Assembly (NCBI RefSeq): GCF_020892095.1
Contig: NZ_AP024845.1
Span: 2,418,001 to 2,482,000, forward strand
Direction of reading: 5' to 3'
DNA length: 64,000 nt
Source: Claveliimonas bilis
Lineage (GTDB): Bacteria > Bacillota > Clostridia > Lachnospirales > Lachnospiraceae
Below are positions 24,456-32,902 of the stretch, in pieces; within the stretch, counting starts at the first letter, position 1; each line of letters begins with the position of its first letter. The notes below the pieces were generated by a model. That model was not told the origin of the DNA. It saw only the letters and a program-made list of their open reading frames with translations, and searched no databases. Position numbers and translations under genes: made by a program.

Positions 24456-25268
24456 ATGAGTCAACTTCATTTTGCACAATTATCAGATACGCATATAAGA
24501 AAAGATTACAGTGTAGGATTATTGAGCGGCATGTTCACTTCATTATTATCTCCGGATGAAAAGCTTAGAAAAATATTGTCTGTCGTTCAAAGCCAACCCC
24601 TTGATTTTATTGTGATAAGCGGTGATTTAGTTCATGAAGGAGAAGAAGTTGACTATCACCAGTTTAAAAAGATTTTGGATGAGTCAAGAATCCAGGTGCC
24701 GGTTTTACTGGCGCTTGGAAATCATGACAATAAAGAAGCGTTTTGCAATGTATTTGAGCAGAAGCTAACTCATGGAAGGTACTATTATTTTTATCAGATA
24801 CGAGAATGGAAGATTGTTGTGTTAGATAGCGCAGACAGGGAACATGGAGTGGGTGAAATTGATGACATTCAGATAGAATGGCTGGAACGGATTTACGATA
24901 AAAAGGACAAAATAGTTGTTTTCGTGCATCACCCGCTTTTTTGGGATGATTATTTGCTTCAAATAGGAAAAAATGGAAAAAGATTACAGAAATTTTTGTC
25001 ACGTTCAAATGTAAAAGGTATTTTTTGTGGTCATGTACATAGGAACAGTATGAAGATAGAAAAACAGATTTGCCAATTTACAGTAGAATCATCTGCATGT
25101 GGGTTTGATTATATTGAGAAAGGTATTTCAGAGCAGGAAAGAAGTGGCTATCTTTCTTGTATAATGGACAATGATGGGATGAAAGTAGAAAATTGCATAT
25201 GTGGAACTAAGGAGGTTTACCAAATACCAAAGGAGATTTTGAAAGAAGTATTGGATAAAAAGGAGTAA
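24456..25268 (+). CDS. Calcineurin-like metallophosphoesterase (CpdA/GpdQ type)
   Basis: A 270-residue binuclear-metal phosphoesterase with all five sequence blocks: LSDTHI, ISGDLVHEGE, LGNHDN, VHHPLFW and CGHVHRN. No signal peptide is visible, so it acts in the cytoplasm. The family includes cyclic-nucleotide and glycerophosphodiester phosphodiesterases. Sitting 14 nt after the solute-binding gene and in an operon with a HAD phosphatase, it most likely cleaves the imported phosphodiester to a phosphomonoester. Confidence 0.88.
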   Translation: MSQLHFAQLSDTHIRKDYSVGLLSGMFTSLLSPDEKLRKILSVVQSQPLDFIVISGDLVHEGEEVDYHQFKKILDESRIQVPVLLALGNHDNKEAFCNVFEQKLTHGRYYYFYQIREWKIVVLDSADREHGVGEIDDIQIEWLERIYDKKDKIVVFVHHPLFWDDYLLQIGKNGKRLQKFLSRSNVKGIFCGHVHRNSMKIEKQICQFTVESSACGFDYIEKGISEQERSGYLSCIMDNDGMKVENCICGTKEVYQIPKEILKEVLDKKE

Positions 25269-25272
25269 AAAA

Positions 25273-26126
25273 ATGCAGAAAGCAGAAAATTGTATTTTGT
25301 TAATACAAAGTATGTATCCTAGTTTTCATCGTGTAGAAAAAAAATTGCGGATTACATTTTGGAAAATTCAGAGGAAGTGGTAACACTTTCAATATCGGAG
25401 TTGGCAAAAAATCTTGAAGTTGCAGAATCCAGCATTGTGAGATTTTGTAAAATACTGCATTTGGGTGGATTTGGAGAATTGAAACTCAATTTGGCATGCC
25501 GTCCAAAGGAAAAACCGGTTCTTCCGTTTGGGAATGTAAAAAAGGATGACAGTACGGCAGAAATATTAGACAAGGTCTTAGGGGCAAGTATACAAGTGTT
25601 AAGCGAAACTCGAGATTTCATAAATCATAAAAAATTTGGTGAGGCCGTGGAATGTATACGAAATGCAAATAAAATTATTTTTTGTGGAATGTATACATCT
25701 TCTACAATTGTGCATGATGCGTACATGCGTTTGTATCGAATTGGATATCCTGTTTTTTGTTTTACAGATCCATATGAAGCGAAGATAGCCGCCAGTATGC
25801 TGGATGAGAATTGTGTAGTTTTGGGAGTTTCTCATACCGGAAGAACAAAGGAAACGATAGAGACCTTGCGTTTGGCGAAAGAAAATGGCGCAAAAGTAAT
25901 TGCGCTGACAAGTTTTGTAAGGAGTCCTATTTTAGATGTCGCGGATATTTCACTTGTAATTTGTTCTTCAGCTTCTGAAGGAGTCATGGAGGCAGTATCA
26001 TCTAGAATTAGTCATATTGCAGTAATGGATGCTCTTTGTACTTGTCTTGGAATTTCCAGATATGAGCAGACTACAAAAAGAATTGAGAAAAACTCGGAAA
26101 TTATTAATAAAATGAGATTTGAATAG
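25273..26126 (+). pseudogene. RpiR family regulator with -1 frameshift in an A8 tract
   Basis: A MurR/RpiR regulator has an N-terminal helix-turn-helix and a C-terminal SIS sugar-phosphate domain. The ATG at 25273 has an AAGGAG site and encodes the expected start (ILLIQSMYPSFHRVEKK). That frame then ends in a stop, while the family continuation (ADYILENSEEVVTLSISELAKNLEVAE, in two pieces) is in another frame that runs intact to 26126. The switch is at A8 (25337-25344); nine As would give one continuous protein of about 284 residues. This may be a real mutation, a reversible slippage site or a sequencing error. It probably regulates this operon in response to a phosphorylated ligand. Confidence 0.85.
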
Positions 26127-26183
26127 ACTTGAGAAATCTGTCTTTGGATAATTAGCAGGCAGATACAATGATTGGAGAGCGTT

Positions 26184-27068
26184 ATGAAAAAAATAAAACA
26201 AAAAGGTCTGGGGTATCTTTTTTTAATTCCATCGATTTTAGCATTTGGGATTTTTATGTTTTATCCCATGGCACAGACGATATATTTAAGCTTTTTTGAT
26301 TGGAATCTTGTGAGTTCTACAAAAGAATTTGTTGGTTTAAATAATTATATTACTTTATTTACAGATTCAAATACATGGAAAATTCTACAAAATACATTAG
26401 TATATATTCTTATATTATTAATTGCTAATATGGTGATACCATACATTTTATCATTTATATTGTCAGTGATTATTAAGAAGGGGAAAAACTTCTATAAAGC
26501 CATATTTTTTCTTCCAAGTGTAATATCACTTGTGGTCGGATCTATTTTATACACATGGATATTAAATCCAGTGTCTGGACCTATAGCAATTATATGTAAT
26601 AATTTTGGAATAACCATTCCTGTGTGGTCTAAAACGGAAGGCTGGGTGATTGCAGTATTATGTATTATTACTTCGTGGAAAGCATTTGGATACAATTTTA
26701 TAGTTATTTTAGCAGGGGTATCTGGAGTATCGCAGGAAGTGATTGAAGCTGCTAAATTGGATGGTGTTTCTACACTTAAGATTTTCAAGGATATCATTAT
26801 TCCGATGAGTTCTGCAACAGGAATTTACGTATTCATATATACTATTGTACAGGGGCTGCAGTACGTTTATACACCTATAAAAGTCATTACCCAGGGTGGA
26901 CCTAATTATGCCAGCTCAAATTTGATATATATGGCGTATCATGAGGCGTTTACTCTGTATCGAACGGGTTCAAGCTCCGCTGTGGCGGTCATTACAGTGA
27001 TTATTTTTATGCTGCTTCTTGTTTTAGAATTTCGATTTGTAGAGAAAGGAGTTTACTATGAAAACTAG
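26184..27068 (+). CDS. ABC sugar-type permease, UgpA/MalF-like
   Basis: A permease of about 294 residues with six transmembrane helices. The EAA loop reads EAAKLDGVSTLKIFKDIIIP (about residues 195-214), which docks the ATPase. The ATG at 26184 is preferred over a TTG four codons upstream because GGAGAG is well placed for it. It overlaps the next permease gene by 11 nt. It forms the membrane channel with that permease, using the lipoprotein at 23116 and ATPase at 27913. Confidence 0.88.
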   Translation: MKKIKQKGLGYLFLIPSILAFGIFMFYPMAQTIYLSFFDWNLVSSTKEFVGLNNYITLFTDSNTWKILQNTLVYILILLIANMVIPYILSFILSVIIKKGKNFYKAIFFLPSVISLVVGSILYTWILNPVSGPIAIICNNFGITIPVWSKTEGWVIAVLCIITSWKAFGYNFIVILAGVSGVSQEVIEAAKLDGVSTLKIFKDIIIPMSSATGIYVFIYTIVQGLQYVYTPIKVITQGGPNYASSNLIYMAYHEAFTLYRTGSSSAVAVITVIIFMLLLVLEFRFVEKGVYYEN

Positions 27069-27894
27069 ACACAAGATAAAAGACTTGCAAATTCCTTGGC
27101 ATATCCTTTTGGGAATTATGGTAATTACATCTCTTTTCCCAATTGTATTTGCAATCTGCAACTCATTTAAGACAAATCAAGAAGCTGTTAATACAGTAAT
27201 GAGTTTGATACCTCAAAACCCTACAATAGAAAACTATTTTCAAGTTTTTGAAAAATTACCATTTGTTCAAATTACAGTGAATACATTTGTGATTGCAATA
27301 ATAGTGACATGCCTTAAAACGATTACGAGCTTGCTGGCGGCATATGCATTTGTCTATTTTACATTTAAAGGGAAAACGCTGATATATTTTATCATGCTGA
27401 GCACAATGTTTATACCGTTTACTGTTACCATGATTCCTAATTATTTATTGATTTCAAAATTAGGATTGTCAGATTCCATTTGGGGTGTTATGTTGCCACA
27501 GTTTGCAGATGTGTTGGGAATTTTTATGTTGAGGCAGGCAATGAGAGGCATCAATAAGTCACTAGTTGAAGTTGCAAAATTAGATAATATTGGAAATTTC
27601 AAGATATTGAAAGACATTGTATTGCCATTGGCTCGTCCGGCAGTTATTTCAACAGGGATTATCTTTTTTATTAATTCTTGGAATGAATATGTATGGCCGG
27701 TTTTAATTCTAAAGAGTAAAGAAAACTATACCTTATCCTTAGCGCTGCAAATGTTTGTCAGTGCAGAAGGTGGGACAAATTTTTCTCTAGCCATGGCGGT
27801 GTCTGTTATGACGATGATAATTCCTCTGATATTATATCTGATTTTTCAAAGATACATTATTAATACGTTTGCAATGTCTGGCATTAAAGGATAG
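27058..27894 (+). CDS. ABC sugar-type permease, UgpE/MalG-like
   Basis: A 278-residue permease with six transmembrane helices and the EAA-type loop EVAKLDNIGNFKILKDIVLP (about residues 175-194). It ends NTFAMSGIKG, a C-terminus common in MalG/UgpE relatives. It is the second channel subunit of the importer and is translationally coupled to the first permease by an 11-nt overlap. Confidence 0.88.
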   Translation: MKTRHKIKDLQIPWHILLGIMVITSLFPIVFAICNSFKTNQEAVNTVMSLIPQNPTIENYFQVFEKLPFVQITVNTFVIAIIVTCLKTITSLLAAYAFVYFTFKGKTLIYFIMLSTMFIPFTVTMIPNYLLISKLGLSDSIWGVMLPQFADVLGIFMLRQAMRGINKSLVEVAKLDNIGNFKILKDIVLPLARPAVISTGIIFFINSWNEYVWPVLILKSKENYTLSLALQMFVSAEGGTNFSLAMAVSVMTMIIPLILYLIFQRYIINTFAMSGIKG

Positions 27895-27912
27895 GAAGGT
27901 TTGGGATAAGGA

Positions 27913-29070
27913 ATGAATAACAAGAATACTAAAGAGATTATATTCGAGCAGGTAGATAAATGTTACGGTAAAAATTATGTAATAAAAGATTTTAATCTGC
28001 AAATAAAAGATGGAGAAAGGATTATTCTTCTGGGACCATCTGGATGCGGAAAATCTACAACATTAAGAATTATAGCAGGGTTGGAAGATATTAATTCAGG
28101 TAACTTATATATGTCAGGAAAACGAGTAAATGATGTACCGTGCGGCGAAAGAAATGTGGCAATGGTGTTCCAAAACTATGCTTTGTATCCACATATGACT
28201 GTGGCCCAGAATATTACATATGGTTTAAAAGCCCATAAAATTGAAAAAGGTGAAATTAAAAAAAGGTTAGATGAAGCATTAGAAATGCTTGATTTAGTAG
28301 AATATGCCCAAAGAACACCCAAGCAGTTATCTGGTGGACAAAGGCAACGAGTGGCATTGGCGAGAGCGGTGGTAAAACGTTCCCCATATTTTCTATTAGA
28401 TGAACCGTTGTCTAATCTGGATGCGCAATTAAGACTTCATGCAAGAAAAGAGCTGGTGAAAATACATGAGAGATATCACCAGACTCTGGTTTATGTGACT
28501 CATGATCAGATTGAGGCCATGACTGTGGGGCACAGAATTGCATTGTTGAACAAAGGAGAACTACAGATGATAGATCATCCATCGGTGATTTATAACCGTC
28601 CGGCAAATATCTTTACAGCAAAATTTATTGGATCTCCATCTATGAATATTGTGGATGCGAAATATGGATCAGGGAAATTATGGATAGGAAAACAAAGTGT
28701 TCATATACCGGAAATTTGGTGCAAACAAATACTATGTGCTGAGACGGAGAACCTATTATTAGGTATTAGACCCGAACATTTGATATTCAGTGATAAGCAA
28801 GAACAAGATACTTTGTGTGCGACAGTAAAATATGTGGAAGATTACGGAAATCGATATGGTGTTTATCTTGAGGTAGAGGGAATAGAGTTGATTGCATTGT
28901 GTGAAGATATGGTTCCACAGTGTGGTAAAAATGTCTATATCAACCTAAATCCAGAGAAAATTCATTTGTTCAAAAAAGAAAATGGGAAATCAATCGGATA
29001 TCCAAAAGAAATTCCAATGCTTATGAGCATTCACATGAATGAGGTAAATGTAAATAAAAAGGAAAAATGA
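27913..29070 (+). CDS. ugpC: ABC importer ATPase, UgpC/MsmX-like
   Basis: A 385-residue ATPase with Walker A GPSGCGKST, Q-loop MVFQNYALYPH, signature LSGGQRQR, Walker B YFLLDEPLSNLD and H-loop VTHDQIEAM. A C-terminal regulatory TOBE-like domain (about residues 235-360, LLLGIRPEHL) is typical of CUT1 importers. It powers the permease pair encoded upstream. Having its own ATPase rather than a shared MsmX suggests the operon is a self-contained, transferable module. Confidence 0.9.
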   Translation: MNNKNTKEIIFEQVDKCYGKNYVIKDFNLQIKDGERIILLGPSGCGKSTTLRIIAGLEDINSGNLYMSGKRVNDVPCGERNVAMVFQNYALYPHMTVAQNITYGLKAHKIEKGEIKKRLDEALEMLDLVEYAQRTPKQLSGGQRQRVALARAVVKRSPYFLLDEPLSNLDAQLRLHARKELVKIHERYHQTLVYVTHDQIEAMTVGHRIALLNKGELQMIDHPSVIYNRPANIFTAKFIGSPSMNIVDAKYGSGKLWIGKQSVHIPEIWCKQILCAETENLLLGIRPEHLIFSDKQEQDTLCATVKYVEDYGNRYGVYLEVEGIELIALCEDMVPQCGKNVYINLNPEKIHLFKKENGKSIGYPKEIPMLMSIHMNEVNVNKKEK

Positions 29071-29073
29071 AAT

Positions 29074-29868
29074 ATGTTGCAAAAAAAGAAACTTTTCCTA
29101 TTTGATATCGATGGTACAATAGCTTTAGGAAATCAATTGATAAACGGTGCAAGAGAATTACTGGATTATCTAGTGGAAAAGAAAAAAACTATATTTTTTA
29201 TAACGAATAATTCTACAAGAAGCCAGCAGGATTATGTTGCGTATTTTGAACAATGGGGGATAGCAGTATCTGAAGAAATGTTTATGACGGCAGGCGTTTT
29301 AACGGCAGAATATTTCAAAAAAAATTTATTTGATAAGAAAATTTTTCTTATGGCAAGTTCTGAATTGACAGAAGAGTTTGCAAAAAGAGGATTACATATT
29401 GTAGATCATTATGAAGAAGATATTGACTGCGTATTAATCTGCTTGGATAAAACTATGACTTTTCAAAAACTTGCGGATGCCTGCCGCTTGCTACAGGATG
29501 AAAATGTTTTATTTTATGCAACTAATATGGATTTGAGCTGTCCTACAGATTGTGGAGTTATTCCGGATTGTGGTTCAATCTGCAAAATGATTGAATGTGT
29601 TACAGGAAGAAAACCAAGATATATAGGAAAACCGGCACCTGATATTGTAGAGTTATGCTTAAAGAAGACAGGCTGTAATTCTGAAGAAGCGATTGTCGTC
29701 GGTGACCGTATTGATACTGACATGGTATGTGCACAAAATGCAGGAGTGGAAGGCGCATTACTACTAAGTGGTGCGACTTCCAAGAAGGATATGGAAAATA
29801 GTAATATTTTGATATCTTATGTATTTGAAGATGCAAAGAGCCTCTTAGAAAATTTGCTGATAGGATAA
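29074..29868 (+). CDS. HAD-IIA family phosphatase (NagD/AraL/PGP-like)
   Basis: A 264-residue HAD hydrolase. The nucleophile motif is FDIDGT near the N-terminus, motif II is ITNNST, and the C-terminal motif IV is VVGDRIDTDM with the binding loop GVEGALLLSG. The cap domain in the middle marks subfamily IIA. Members act on small phosphomonoesters such as glycerol phosphate or sugar phosphates. It starts 3 nt after the ATPase stop and is the last gene of the operon, completing a likely route from phosphodiester to phosphomonoester to free alcohol. Confidence 0.88.
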   Translation: MLQKKKLFLFDIDGTIALGNQLINGARELLDYLVEKKKTIFFITNNSTRSQQDYVAYFEQWGIAVSEEMFMTAGVLTAEYFKKNLFDKKIFLMASSELTEEFAKRGLHIVDHYEEDIDCVLICLDKTMTFQKLADACRLLQDENVLFYATNMDLSCPTDCGVIPDCGSICKMIECVTGRKPRYIGKPAPDIVELCLKKTGCNSEEAIVVGDRIDTDMVCAQNAGVEGALLLSGATSKKDMENSNILISYVFEDAKSLLENLLIG

Positions 29869-29903
29869 AATCAGATGGTTCACATAGTAAATATACCCGG
29901 TTA

Positions 29904-29950
29904 TTGCAGGAACTGCAACCATGGACATGTAGAATACTTTTTGTTATAAT
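29904..29950 (+). promoter_or_regulatory. Promoter of the antiporter gene with upstream palindrome
   Basis: TGGACA (29922-29927) and TATAAT (29945-29950) are 17 bp apart. Just upstream is the palindrome TTGCAG-GAA-CTGCAA (29904-29918), possibly an activator site or the remains of a terminator for the upstream operon. A leader of about 100 nt follows. Confidence 0.6.
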
Positions 29951-30059
29951 AAATCCATCTTTCTAAAAACAATAATCTTTTGCCATTATCTGGCAATATT
30001 CAGTCAAAAATTTAGTAACTTTATATATCAATAATAGATTTGAGGGAAGTGGTGATTGT

Positions 30060-31667
30060 TTGAATGAACCTTTATTGTTGATGGGAGTTGTGATTTTGAT
30101 CTGTATTCTGCTGAATCAGTTGCTAGAGAAAATTCCTGTCCCATCGCTGTTGATTTTTATTGCACTGGGCATGTTTTTTGGGGAAAACGGAGTTCTGAAA
30201 ATTCCATTTGACAATTATGGAGTGGTTAATGTAATTTGTTCCATCTGCCTGATTTTTATTATGTTTTATGGCGGGTTTGGGACTAATATTCTGACAGCCC
30301 GTCCGGTACTGGCTCCCTCCATTCTGTTATCGACACTTGGTGTTATAGGAACCGCCGGAGTAGTAGCAATGTTTGCACATTTTGCATTAAACCTTCCCTG
30401 GCTGGAATGTTTTCTGATCGGCTCCGTTATTTCTTCAACAGATGCGGCTTCGGTTTTTAACATCTTACGTTCACAGAATCTGGCTTTGAAATATCACACA
30501 GACTCTTTGCTGGAGGTGGAGTCCGGTTCCAACGCCCCCATGTCCTACATGCTTACTACGGTTGCTATTGCGTTTCTGAGCGGAGAGTCTGTTTTGGTTC
30601 CGCTTTTATTGGCACAGCAAATCATTATTGGAGTTTTTTGCGGGATTTTGATGGGGTATCTGGCGGTAAAGCTGCTTCATCGGCAGCTTCTTCCTTCGCA
30701 GCAAAGCCATACCATTTTCCTACTGGCGGTTATGTTCCTTGCCTATACCATTCCGGCACAGCTAAATGGAAATGGCTATCTGAGTATGTATTTATGCGGA
30801 ATCTGGATTGGAAACTCCAATCTTCCTAAAAAGAAATATCTGGTACATTTTTTTGATGTGTTGACACATGTGGCACAGGTGCAGATTTTCTTTTTACTTG
30901 GTTTGCTTGTAACTCCTGTAAAGCTTCCGTCTGTCATTGTGCCGGCGGTTATTCTGATGGTATTTTTAACATTGGTTGCAAGACCGGTAGTTTGTACAGC
31001 ACTGTTAGTTCCGTTCAGGGCAAAACTTAGACAGATTGCGCTGGTATCCTGGTCCGGACTTCGAGGTGCGGCGTCAATCGTATTTGCGATTTCCGTGGTC
31101 CTTGCTGGCGTGGAAACAACATACAATTTCTACAATCTTGTATTCTGTATGGTATTGTTATCTATCTCCATCCAGGGGACTTTGCTTCCGGCAGTAGCGA
31201 AAAAGCTTGCTATGATTGACCTGACGGCAGATGTGGGCAGTACCTTCAACGATTATCAGGAAGACAGTGATATCAGTTTTATAAAACTTCGGATTGATGC
31301 AGGTCATGCCTGGTGCGGGAAAACACTTGTTGATCTGCAGTTTCCAGCTGATCTGCTGGTTGCTATGATTGTGCGGAATCATGAAATTGTCATTCCGAAC
31401 GGTGATACCAGGCTGGAAGTGGGAGATTTGCTTGTGCTTGCGGCTCGAAGCTTTGAGGATCGGGCAAAACTGGCACTTCGTGAGGTTGTAGTAGAGCGTG
31501 GAAAGCAATATGCCAACAGGCCTCTGTCACAGAGCTTTCGCGAAAAATCCAACCGTGTAATTTTGATAAAGAGAGGGATTCAAACGATTATTCCGGATGG
31601 AAGCACAGTAATCCAACCGGGGGATATTCTGGTACTGACTCAGTTCATCAATAAAAAGCAGATATAA
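30060..31667 (+). CDS. CPA1 family cation/proton antiporter with RCK_C domains (NhaP2/CvrA-like)
   Basis: A 535-residue protein. Residues about 1-385 form a 12-13 helix Na+/H+ exchanger domain with the conserved SSTDAASVF region in the fifth-sixth helices. Two C-terminal RCK_C (TrkA-C) cytoplasmic domains follow, at about 415-470 (FIKLRIDAGHAWCGKTL ... VGDLLVLAAR) and 495-535 (QPGDILVLTQF). Relatives such as NhaP2 exchange K+ or Na+ for protons and are gated by ligands at the RCK domain. The start is TTG (no ATG fits until residue 8); GAGGGAAGTGG lies upstream. Confidence 0.88.
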   Translation: MNEPLLLMGVVILICILLNQLLEKIPVPSLLIFIALGMFFGENGVLKIPFDNYGVVNVICSICLIFIMFYGGFGTNILTARPVLAPSILLSTLGVIGTAGVVAMFAHFALNLPWLECFLIGSVISSTDAASVFNILRSQNLALKYHTDSLLEVESGSNAPMSYMLTTVAIAFLSGESVLVPLLLAQQIIIGVFCGILMGYLAVKLLHRQLLPSQQSHTIFLLAVMFLAYTIPAQLNGNGYLSMYLCGIWIGNSNLPKKKYLVHFFDVLTHVAQVQIFFLLGLLVTPVKLPSVIVPAVILMVFLTLVARPVVCTALLVPFRAKLRQIALVSWSGLRGAASIVFAISVVLAGVETTYNFYNLVFCMVLLSISIQGTLLPAVAKKLAMIDLTADVGSTFNDYQEDSDISFIKLRIDAGHAWCGKTLVDLQFPADLLVAMIVRNHEIVIPNGDTRLEVGDLLVLAARSFEDRAKLALREVVVERGKQYANRPLSQSFREKSNRVILIKRGIQTIIPDGSTVIQPGDILVLTQFINKKQI

Positions 31668-31728
31668 ACGAAGGGGCTACAATTTTAGAAGTGGAAGATG
31701 ATTATTTGAATATTATTAGAGGGGCCTG

Positions 31729-32352
31729 ATGAATAACAAAACGGAGGTTAAGATAGAAATGAGAAATGAATACACACCGGTGGAAGTGGAAGTGAAGATA
31801 CCGGTGTGCAGTCTGGAAGACACTATAAAGCGTCTGGAACAAGATGGATTCTGCCTGGCGGGTACATGCCGGGAAGAGGACGTGTATTATAACAGCGCAC
31901 ATTATGATTTGAGGGAACATGACAAAGCTCTTCGGATTCGCCGGGTAACAGATTTGGATACGGGAAAAACCAGGGCAGAATTCAACTGCAAAGGTCCGAA
32001 ACTAGATCAGGTATCCGTCTCCAGAATGGAGCTGGAGATGCATCTGGAAACACCGGAGATTCTAGAGCGGATCCTGGAAGAGCTTACATTCCTGCCTGTA
32101 CCATGCGCTGTCAGAAAGACACGTTTCACCTATACCAGAGGAAGAGTTACCGTGGCCGTAGATCGGGTAGAAGGCCTGGGAAATTATCTGGAACTGGAGA
32201 TCATAGGTCAGGGAGAGGAGCAGAGGCCAGCCTGCCTGAAAGAGATTGAAGCAGTTATGAAGGAACTGGGGTATGAACAGAAAGACACCATAAGAACTTC
32301 TTATCTGTCCATGTTGCAGAAGAAAGAAGAGGGCGAGGTGCAGAAGAAATGA
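31729..32352 (+). CDS. CYTH domain protein (class IV adenylate cyclase CyaB-like)
   Basis: A 207-residue CYTH-fold triphosphate tunnel protein. The signature EVEVKI is at the start, followed by REEDVYYNSAHYDLREHDKALRIRR, the Arg/Lys-rich strands (KTRFTYTRGRVTVAVDRVEGLGNYLELE) and DTIRTSYLSML, read in pieces along the barrel. Members hydrolyse or cyclise triphosphates; CyaB-like proteins of this length may make cAMP or act as tripolyphosphatases. An alternative ATG at 31759 has its own GGAGG site. It overlaps the next gene by 4 nt. Confidence 0.85.
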   Translation: MNNKTEVKIEMRNEYTPVEVEVKIPVCSLEDTIKRLEQDGFCLAGTCREEDVYYNSAHYDLREHDKALRIRRVTDLDTGKTRAEFNCKGPKLDQVSVSRMELEMHLETPEILERILEELTFLPVPCAVRKTRFTYTRGRVTVAVDRVEGLGNYLELEIIGQGEEQRPACLKEIEAVMKELGYEQKDTIRTSYLSMLQKKEEGEVQKK

Positions 32353-32681
32353 GTATAACAGTAAATTTATATTATACGGGAGAAAAGGGAAATGCGAGAA
32401 AATTTGCAGAAGAAATGACAAAGAGCGGGATGGTTGAAATGATCCGCAATGAAGAAGGGAATCTTCGTTATGAGTACTTCATCCCTCTGGAGGATCCGGA
32501 AACCGTCCTGTTGATTGACAGCTGGAAAGGTCAGGAAGCCATTGACCGGCATCATGCATCGCCCATGATGGAAAGGATTGCTGAACTTCGAGAGAAGTAT
32601 GATCTCCATATGAGGGTGGAAAGGTACCTTTCAGATGAAGAAAGAATCTCCGAAAAAGACAGGGCATATATTCGAAAATAG
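32349..32681 (+). CDS. ABM domain protein (putative quinol monooxygenase)
   Basis: A 110-residue protein with the antibiotic-biosynthesis-monooxygenase dimeric ferredoxin-like fold. The segments GNARKFAEEM, GNLRYEYFIPLEDPETVLLIDSW and ALDRHHASPMM-like IDRHHASPMM are typical of YgiN-type small monooxygenases. Function in cells is often unclear; quinone or small aromatic substrates are possible. Its ATG overlaps the CYTH stop (ATGA), so both are translated together. Confidence 0.75.
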   Translation: MSITVNLYYTGEKGNARKFAEEMTKSGMVEMIRNEEGNLRYEYFIPLEDPETVLLIDSWKGQEAIDRHHASPMMERIAELREKYDLHMRVERYLSDEERISEKDRAYIRK

Positions 32682-32747
32682 CTGAAAGGAACAAACCGGT
32701 AAAATTTTGTGAGGCGCACAAATGATATGGTGCCCATGCGGTAAAAG

Positions 32748-32798
32748 AAACACCATTGAAATCAATACCTTTTGAGGGTGGATTCCAATGGTGTTTTT
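32748..32798 (+). terminator. Terminator of the CYTH-ABM operon
   Basis: AAACACCATTG-A-AATC pairs with GATT-C-CAATGGTGTTT, followed by TTTAT. A 15-bp stem with one mismatch and a loop of about 17 nt. Confidence 0.8.
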
Positions 32799-32902
32799 AT
32801 AGTATGATATCAGAAATCATGGAATATTGCGGGATTCGCTATCTGTGGGGTGTACGTTTTTTGGCGGAAAGGATAAGATATGTCTGGAAAGGAGTTGAAG
32901 AT

